A DNA stretch of 64,000 bases from Dermatophagoides farinae. Lineage: Eukaryota; Arthropoda; Arachnida; Sarcoptiformes; Pyroglyphidae. How positions within the stretch are numbered: the stretch's first letter is position 1; each line of letters begins with the position of its first letter. The translations under genes and the position numbers were made by a program. The DNA lies in assembly GCF_024713945.1 (NCBI RefSeq), contig NC_134685.1:124001-188000 (forward strand), in the 5' to 3' direction. The notes under the pieces were generated by a model, which searched no databases, had not been told where the DNA came from, and worked only from the letters and a program-made list of their open reading frames with translations. This document shows, one piece after another, positions 56,628 to 64,000 of this stretch.

Positions 56628-59600
56628 ATGAAACGGGTGATGATTCCAAAAAGGTCATTACACGTTAGCCTTCGAGGAGGTCGTCGTCATTATCATTATT
56701 TGTTATTATCATCAACGAATAATCGTCGGAATCAATTGCTATTGATTCAACAGCAACAACAACAACATCGTTCAATCGTATCGTTAGTCGGTGTCTTACG
56801 TTCTGTACTGAAAATTCGCTATATCATTCTTGGATCAGCTGTCGGTGGTGGTTTACACGCCAATAATGTTCGTTTGTTTGTTCGAAGTTTATTCAACTTT
56901 TAATTTTTCACTCATAATCATCACTTTTTATATTTTTTTATCATTATGTTTACAATACAGAAATATCAACAATGGAAAGAAAATTTACCGGATTTTTCCT
57001 GGATAAAAGATCTCATACCTGATGAAACGAAACAAAACAATTTCAAAGATACACTATCGGATTTAAAACAAAAATTGATTACCGAAAATCGTTTCTTTGA
57101 TCGTTTAGCGGAAAATACCGAAGCAACGATACGACAATTTCGTGAAATGCTTCGAGAAAAACAACAACGACAACAAGGTGTGGAACACGATTCGTTTGAA
57201 CATTTTTATTTTTTATTTAAGTAGTTACAATCAACGAATTCGTTTCTCATTCTAGAACTTTTGTTTCTATCATCAGAAAGTGATTCGTCATCATCTAAAT
57301 CATCCATCTTTAACAATGGCAATTCATGGTATGATCCAGACGATGATGGCCACGATAATAATGGTGATTCAACGACCATTTTACCACCGCCATCAATCGA
57401 TACGAACACACATCACATTAAGAATCCATTTGCAAAGGATTCATCATCACCAGCATCTAGTAGTGAAAAAGAACGAATCGATAAATTACATAATGAATTG
57501 ATACGAATACAGGTAAGTTAACACCAGACATTGTTGATTGATTGCTATAATTTCCATTTTCCATAAAGAATAAATATCAAAAAGAAATTGAACGACTTGA
57601 GAATGAAAACAAACGTCTTAAACAATCGCTATTGCTCAAAACGGATAAATCACATGTATCGGAAAAGTTGAAGAAAGCCAATAAAACGTTGATCGATCTT
57701 TATTCGGATGTTCTGGATGAATTGAATGAATTTGATTCAAATTATCAAACACAAGATCATCTACCACGTGTTATTGTTGTTGGTGATCAAAGTGCGGGCA
57801 AAACATCCGTTTTGGAAATGATTGCACATGCAAGAATATTTCCACGTGGTGCTGGTGAAATGATGACACGATCACCGGTTAAAGTAACGTTGAAAGAAGG
57901 TCCATATCATATAGCTAAATTCAAGGATCAAGATCGTGAATTTGATCTAATACGAGAATCGGAGTTGGCCGATTTGAGATCGGCCATTGAACGACGAATG
58001 AAAGCACGAGTGAAACCTGGCCAAACCGTGAGTAAAGATGTTATATCATTAACCGTAGAGGGTCCAGGTCTTCCACGTATGGTGCTCATCGATTTACCTG
58101 GTGTCATCAGTACGGTAACAACAGAAATGGCCACCGATACTAGGCAAGCAATCGAAGAGATAACTAAATATTACATGGGAAATCCTAATGCCATTATACT
58201 ATGTGTTCAAGATGGATCTGTCGATGCTGAACGTTCGATTGTAACGGATCTTGTATCACAAATGGATCCACAAGGTCGACGTACAATATTCGTAATGACT
58301 AAAATTGATCTAGCTGAACAGAATATGTCGAATCCAACACGATTGAAAAAAATTCTCGAAGGCAAACTGTTTCCGATGAAAGCATTAGGCTATTTTGCCG
58401 TTGTCACTGGTCGTGGTGGTAAAGATGACTCTATCAATTCGATTAAAGAATATGAAGAAGATTTCTTCAAGAATTCTCGGCTTTGCAAGTAAGAATTTTT
58501 TTTCGCATTAAATCCATGAAAAAGTAATGTTAATTCTATTTATTCTTTCATTTAGGCAAGGAATATTGAATACATCACAATGTACTACACAGAATCTAAG
58601 TTTTGCCGTATCGGATTGTTTCTGGAAAATGGTCAAAGCTGCCGTTGAACAACAAGCTGATCTCTATAAAGGTAAGTTCTCCAATTCATTGATTCATTAG
58701 GATTAATTTGAATTTGTAATGATGTTTAGCACGAAAATTTAATCTGGAAACGGAATGGAAAAATACTTTCAGTAAATATCGAGAATTAGATCGGGTAAGT
58801 TTTTGTAATCAGATGCCAAGTAACTTGATCTAAATTTTTTTCTGTATAGGATGAACTGTTTGAAATCGGTAAAAATCAGATCCTAGATCAAATAATCAAA
58901 CTTAGTCATTATAATGAATTACATTGGGAAACATTATTCTTTCAACGATTGAATGAAAATTTCAAAAGATTTATTTTCGAAGAAATCTACCTACCTTGTG
59001 CCGAAAAAGCTGATGTAGAAAATTTTAATGTTTTAATTGATATTAAATTAAAAAATTGGATCGATAATTGGTTACCAGCGAAAACGGTGGAAACTGGATG
59101 GCAAGTATTAAGGGAACAATTTCAAAAAACATTAATACCAAATGTTGATCAACGTAAATCATGTGATCAAACGCAAAATAATGAAAGTGATGATCAGCTG
59201 TTTCAACGATTAAAAATGGCCGTTTCCGAGACCGTATTGGAACATCATCAATGGGATGGGAAAGCAGCCGATGTTATTGTAAGTAGTCGATATTTTTCTG
59301 TTCGTAGTCATTACCGTTTCTCTTTTTTTTTCTCTAAGAAACTTCTTCAAATGAATTCATCCGAAGATCGAATCGTATCATCGAAAGAAAAATGGAAAGA
59401 ATCAGCCAAATATTGGCAAGATCTAATCAATGATCGTATCGTTTCCAGTAAGTTCATTTATTAGGATTTTGAATTAATTTATTAATTAGAAATAATTTGT
59501 CAATTTAGCCGAAAATCGATTGAATGAATTGTTTGGACCCAATTGGATACAACGATGGTTATCATGGTCATATCGAACAGATGATCAATTAATTAATGTT

Positions 59601-60376
59601 AACATTAGGAATGAATTGGATGTACTAATTTCGAATAATCAGAATCAAAATGTAGGTTTTTATTTTGTTCCTTCATCAATCTACATTTTTTGTTTATTTT
59701 TTGCAAAAAAGACCCTTAAACCAGTTTTAGATGCTGAAGATTTATTGTTGGTTAAAAAACGTCTAAGAGCCAATAAAATTGATGTTACCGATGATGATGT
59801 AAGTTTTCAATGCGTTTTGAATTCAGTTTTGAATCTAATTCGGTTCTTGTAGATCCAAACAATTTGGAACGAATTGTATAAATATAATTTCCTAAATAAA
59901 TTAATGTCCAAAGCGGAAAATTGTGAAAAATTATATGCACATCATATGTATAAATTGGATTCAGATGTAAGTTTTTAATATTTCAATTTTAATCGATTAA
60001 TTGATCCATGATAATTTAGATTTCCTGTGACGATGTCGTTTTTTTCTATCGTGTACGACATATATTACAAGCATCATCGAAAGCATTACGGCAACAGACA
60101 ACAAATATCGAAATTCAACGTTTAAATCGTGAATTGAAAGAAATTCTAGATGATTTCAATCAAGATTATCGACAAAAATCAACGTTACTTGTAGGCAAAC
60201 GTGTAGCATTGGCCGAAGAATTGAGTAAGTTTATTTGTTTGTTTTTTTTGAATTTTATTTTCCGTTTCCAATATATATTAATGATGACTTTATTTACCGT
60301 CATTTATGAAGAACGTGTTCGAAGGATACAAGAAAAACTTGAAGAATTTATTGCTGCATTAAACCAGGAAAAATGA
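56628..60376 (+). CDS. OPA1: OPA1, dynamin-family GTPase for mitochondrial inner-membrane fusion
   Basis: Thirteen exons (56628-56867, 56961-57177, 57256-57512, 57569-58488, 58556-58671, 58730-58794, 58850-59278, 59339-59447, 59509-59651, 59712-59798, 59853-59966, 60020-60224, 60312-60376) give 988 residues. OPA1 fuses inner membranes and shapes cristae. The N-terminus is basic with an Arg/Ser/His-rich presequence, then '[16 protein letters not shown]' (membrane anchor, as in human '[13 protein letters not shown]'). A coiled coil precedes the G domain: P-loop 'GDQSAGKTS' near residue 310, '[11 protein letters not shown]', '[10 protein letters not shown]', 'TKIDLAE' and '[10 protein letters not shown]'. 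The stalk follows, ending '[19 protein letters not shown]'. Introns of 60 bp at 59279-59338 and 59652-59711 are in frame and stop-free; their removal restores the family alignment. AATAAA at 60546-60551. True start is ATG 56628; the open frame extends upstream from a TTG. Confidence 0.97.
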
Positions 60377-62034
60377 TGAAATGATCCATCCATACGTGTC
60401 ATGAATTTACCAAGTTTTTTTTAAAAATTTCCCGTGTTTTTGTGTATAGGATGTATGTTTATTTTGTTTTTGTGATCTTTGTAGACCTTTTTGTTGTTGA
60501 TTGATTGATGATAATAATTACTAATGGATAATTATTGCAATTATTAATAAAAATTACAATTTTGATGGCGACGATAAATGCCAACGACATTCGAAATGAG
60601 AGACAAAAAGAATGATAAATGAGATCCATACATCAATCTAGCCTGTTGTCCAAACACAAACACCTATCAATCATATCAACAACAACAATGATTACTGTCG
60701 ATTAATTTTGGTTGTTTATGGTTTAATAGTTTTTTTTGTCGTCGGTTGTCAACATGAAATCTCGGTATCCAAGATGATGATGACTATCAACTGTGATTAT
60801 ACCAAACACTCAACTCCACTGATAAAATAATGAGTGGTGATTTTTATCTAGATTCCTAATTTTTTGTGGTGATGGTGGGAGTCGTGTGGAAAAATATCAA
60901 ACGACTAAAATCATCGATTGGTAACGACAAAATGCCAATGCACAAATCAACGAGTATTTGAATAAATGAATGAAAAAGAAAACTTTTTTTTTTTGATTGT
61001 GTATGATTCATCCAACACCAGGAAAAACCAGATAGGTCACCGGAACTGTTTACGTAATCATTCATTTTCGATAAATTTCATTTTTTTTGACTGTCATTTC
61101 GAGTAGTAGACGTTCTCCGGTGTGTTTGTGTGATCATTGACCATAATCATCATCATCATTATCAAATTTCATTGTTTTTTTTTGTTGGTACAAATTCCCA
61201 TCAATAAAAAGGTTAGTCTACTTTCACAAAAAAACATAAATTATAAATAAAGCTTTGGAGACAAGAAAAAATGTCTCAAAAAATAGGACCACATCATTGT
61301 TTTTATTGTTGTTCATTATTGTTGTCCATTCTCAAATTCATTACCTGTTGATTGAGTTGCGAACACACACACATACACGCACACACATGCATAGAACAAG
61401 GTGTGTATGGTGTTGACAAAACAAATGCACCCAATCTACAGGTAGGAGCAGCAGCCGCGAAGCAGGTATTCACATTTCTTACCTCCCATGGTTGATGTTT
61501 ATACACGCTGTCAATGGTTGTTCTCATTCTCAGAAAATTATTGTCAACCAATAGTAGAACAACAACGGCGACAGAAAGCAAAATTCAATCTTTTATTCTT
61601 CTCACTGATGATGTGGTTGTCCCATGAATGTGAATAAAAGAAGAAAAGGAAGCAACGGTTATTTCGGTTATGTGTTGGCCACCATGGCTTTTTGTTTTGG
61701 TTTCCAATGATTTGATTGGTTACCTGTAGCTCATTCATAGCAGTTTTGTTTTTTCTGCTGAGACAACTGTTGTTTTTCGTTTTCAAAATAATAGTTCAAT
61801 CACCAAAGACATTTTTATCACATTAACTGTTTTTCTTTTCTATTCGTCGTTTGACCGATTAACCGATACGATAGTTTCAAATTTCTTTTTTGATTTTTTT
61901 TTCTAAAATCACCACACAAAATCAGCAAACAGGTTGCTATTTGTCAACATCTGACGATATAGTTGACTCTTTCTTCACATACAAACACAACTACGCTGTA
62001 AAACATATTTGACAACTTTTTAGTGTTTGTGTGA
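60377..62034. promoter_or_regulatory. spacer between OPA1 and the M13 peptidase
   Basis: 1.66 kb with the OPA1 3' UTR at the left and presumably the peptidase promoter at the right. CA run near 61363-61387. No supported gene. Confidence 0.6.
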
Positions 62035-64000
62035 ATGGACAGAACGACAAAAAGGCCAATAAATGGTCGTCGTACCGGTGATGATGATTTGAGTATCAGT
62101 GTTGGTAATGATGACGATGACAACTATATCGATTCACAAGAACATGATTCATTAGCATTTGATCGATATGATGAAACCGATATGGATAATGATCCTCAAG
62201 ATCAAGATGATGATATGAAATGTAAAAAAATGTCAATGACAATGGATAGTGATCAATTACGACGACCTGTGGCCAACACCAATAATAGAAATAAATTACA
62301 AGCAAATTTTGCCAAAATAATGAATAATCGTCATCAAAGGATTCAGGCTTTCTTATTGCTCATCATATTCATTCTTGGCCTTACCTTATTGATCATCGGT
62401 ATCAAAGTTTTGATCGTTACATTCACCAATGACGAACCAATCTGTGATTCATCTGATTGTCTTTTTACAGCTGCACGAATTGCTGAGAAAATTTCGTCAA
62501 CACCAACAACAACAAATAAACAACAACAGAAGCCATGCGATAATTTCTATGAATTTGCTTGCGGCCAATGGATTAATAAACATCAGCTCGATGATTATCA
62601 TGGCAAATATTCAATCAATGATGAAATCAAAGAAGAAATTTATCGTAATTTAAAACATTATATGGATCGTATCCTGCTCACCATTCCACATGATGATCCA
62701 TTTTATAAAACGAAATTTTTCTATGATTCATGTATGAATCTGGAAGAAATTGATCGAAATTCATTCAATTATATTAAACATGAAATTATCGATGCTGGGG
62801 GTTGGAACATTATCGGTAATTGGCATGGGCCTAGTTGGAATTCGGATTCGGCCTTGGAAAAACTTCAAACCTATTATGATGTCGATGCTTTTTTCCGCAT
62901 TACTGTTGGTGCCGATGATCTTGATCCACAGCTACCATTTATCATAAAGGTATTTGTCATGTTTTTTTTTTGTTCTGGTATCTAATTTTTTCTGTAAATT
63001 TTCAGATTTATCCATCCGGTCTTGGTCTACCACGTAATTATTATTTTGATCCCGAATACAAATCCATTGTGGATGCATATAAACAATTTATGAGTGAAAC
63101 GGTCAAAATATTCAGTGCAACCAAATTGGATGCAAGTCAATTTGCTGAGAATACATTTAATTATGAAAAACGTATCGCTGAAATAATGCCCGATCGTTTG
63201 GATTTTTCTCATCCATCTGAAACGTTTCAACGAAGATTTTCTATACGTGAATTAAGAATCAATGCCCCATCAATTAAATGGTTAAATTTGTTGCAGAAAT
63301 ATTTTGAAAAAGCCCGATTGAATGATAATACACGCGTATTGCTTGCATTCGATTCATATTTTCGTAACATTTCGAATATAATATCGACAACGGATAATAA
63401 AGGATTGAATGATTATCTTATATGGAAAATGATCAGTTCATATGCACCATACCTGTCGAAAGAATTTCGTATAATTCAATATAATTTTCAACAAGCATAT
63501 CATAATCTTCCATCATTAAATTATATAAATGATGAAGATCGTTGGAGATTCTGTCTGCAAACGACATCCAAATATTTTGGCCATGCATTGGCTTCACTTT
63601 ATGTGAATAATCAGTTGAACGTTGTAACGAATCGTAGTGGAGAAGCAAGATTGAATATTGTCAACGCTATTCAACGTACAATATTGGATAATTATCGTTC
63701 ATTCATCTGGTATGATTCCGATACAAATGATGGTGACGGTGAATCACGAAAATTGATTAACATGAAAATGAAACAAATGGAAATTCTCGTTGGTCATCCA
63801 CAATTTTTGTTGAAACCACAGCTTGCTGGTTATTATACAGAATTTTTCACCGGAATCAAGTTCCTTCATAATATTATTGAAGGTATAAATTTTCGTCATA
63901 AAAAAATGGAAATGTTATTGAATAAGAAAAATTATGACCATTCATGGCCATTGGTAGCGTATGATGTGAATCTTCGATATGATTATGCAGCCAATAAATT
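62035..64000 (+). CDS. M13-family (neprilysin/ECE-like) metallopeptidase, 3' part outside the window
   Basis: Exon 1 is 62035-62949 and exon 2 starts at 63006 and is still open at the window edge; 636 codons are seen. M13 peptidases are type II membrane zinc enzymes that cleave extracellular peptides. A 105-residue acidic cytosolic N-terminus leads into one transmembrane helix, 'AFLLLIIFILGLTLLIIGI', then a short stalk. The lumenal part has 'PCDNFYEFACGQWINK', the diagnostic M13 entry motif, 'FYDSCMN', 'IYPSGLGLPRNYYFDP' across the splice, and 'QQAYHNLPSLN'. The zinc motifs (HExxH and ExxxD) would lie downstream of the window, so activity cannot be judged. Several N-glycosylation sites are possible. 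Confidence 0.93.

Noticed and set aside
1-64000. CRISPR arrays
   Set aside because: Regularly spaced repeats seen are di-, tri- and hexanucleotide microsatellites; no direct repeats of 25-40 bp with unique spacers.
1-64000. tRNA or rRNA genes
   Set aside because: B-box-like strings (for example near 16045) fall inside protein-coding exons and do not fold into a cloverleaf; no rRNA-like blocks seen.
1-64000. virus-derived or LTR elements
   Set aside because: No reverse transcriptase, integrase, capsid or long terminal repeats recognised on either strand.

Overview
The window is nuclear DNA of a small-genome animal, most likely an acariform (astigmatid, dust- or scab-mite-like) mite. I infer this from the AT-rich sequence, the many short CA, GT, GAT and CAA repeats, the introns of mostly 55-75 bp with GTAAGT-type donors, the dense gene packing on both strands, and arthropod-type orthologues. 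The species cannot be read from the sequence alone. I see no prokaryotic operons, CRISPR array, rRNA, convincing tRNA, or viral or LTR element.

Layout. 1-7.1 kb: gene-free, microsatellite-rich. 7.2-10.5 kb (+): Vps54 (GARP tethering), convergent with UBAP1 (ESCRT-I, -, 10.6-12.7 kb). 13.4-14.4 kb (+): Get4 (tail-anchored protein targeting). 14.9-16.9 kb (-): eRF3. 17.3-20.1 kb (-): a two-domain HDAC6 without the C-terminal ubiquitin zinc finger, divergent from MED10 (+, 20.4-21.0 kb). 21.3-23.0 kb: two unrecognised genes, one with a frame break. 24.5-26.5 kb (+): QSOX with a degenerate thioredoxin site. 28.6-30.6 kb (+): SBK-type kinase. 31.0-31.9 kb (-): an unrecognised secreted protein with three internal modules, recovered here by joining two exons. 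33.5-35.3 kb (+): intronless TSSK-like kinase. 35.8-39.6 kb (-): Caskin-like tandem-SAM protein. 40.2-43.9 kb (-): unconventional myosin, probably Dachs type. 44.4-45.5 kb (+): compact CP110, followed by a tiny hAT-type transposon remnant. 47.0-51.5 kb (+): Lingerer/UBAP2L. 52.1-52.9 kb (-): NDUFS7 of complex I. 53.2-55.2 kb (-): ZIP8/14-type metal transporter. 56.6-60.4 kb (+): OPA1. 62.0 kb to the end (+): M13 (neprilysin/ECE-like) peptidase, cut by the window edge.

The genes are unrelated housekeeping and signalling genes that are simply packed together. The shared architecture is compact head-to-head promoters (HDAC6/MED10, UBAP1/Get4, myosin/CP110, ZIP/OPA1) and tail-to-tail pairs with touching or overlapping 3' ends (Vps54/UBAP1, Lingerer/NDUFS7). 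Exon joins were read by eye from GT/AG sites, reading frame and family similarity recalled from memory; no database search was run. The most novel items are the secreted modular protein at 31.0-31.9 kb, the frame-broken gene at 21.3-22.4 kb, the catalytically altered QSOX, the finger-less HDAC6, and a perfect 19-bp hairpin at 24.07 kb.
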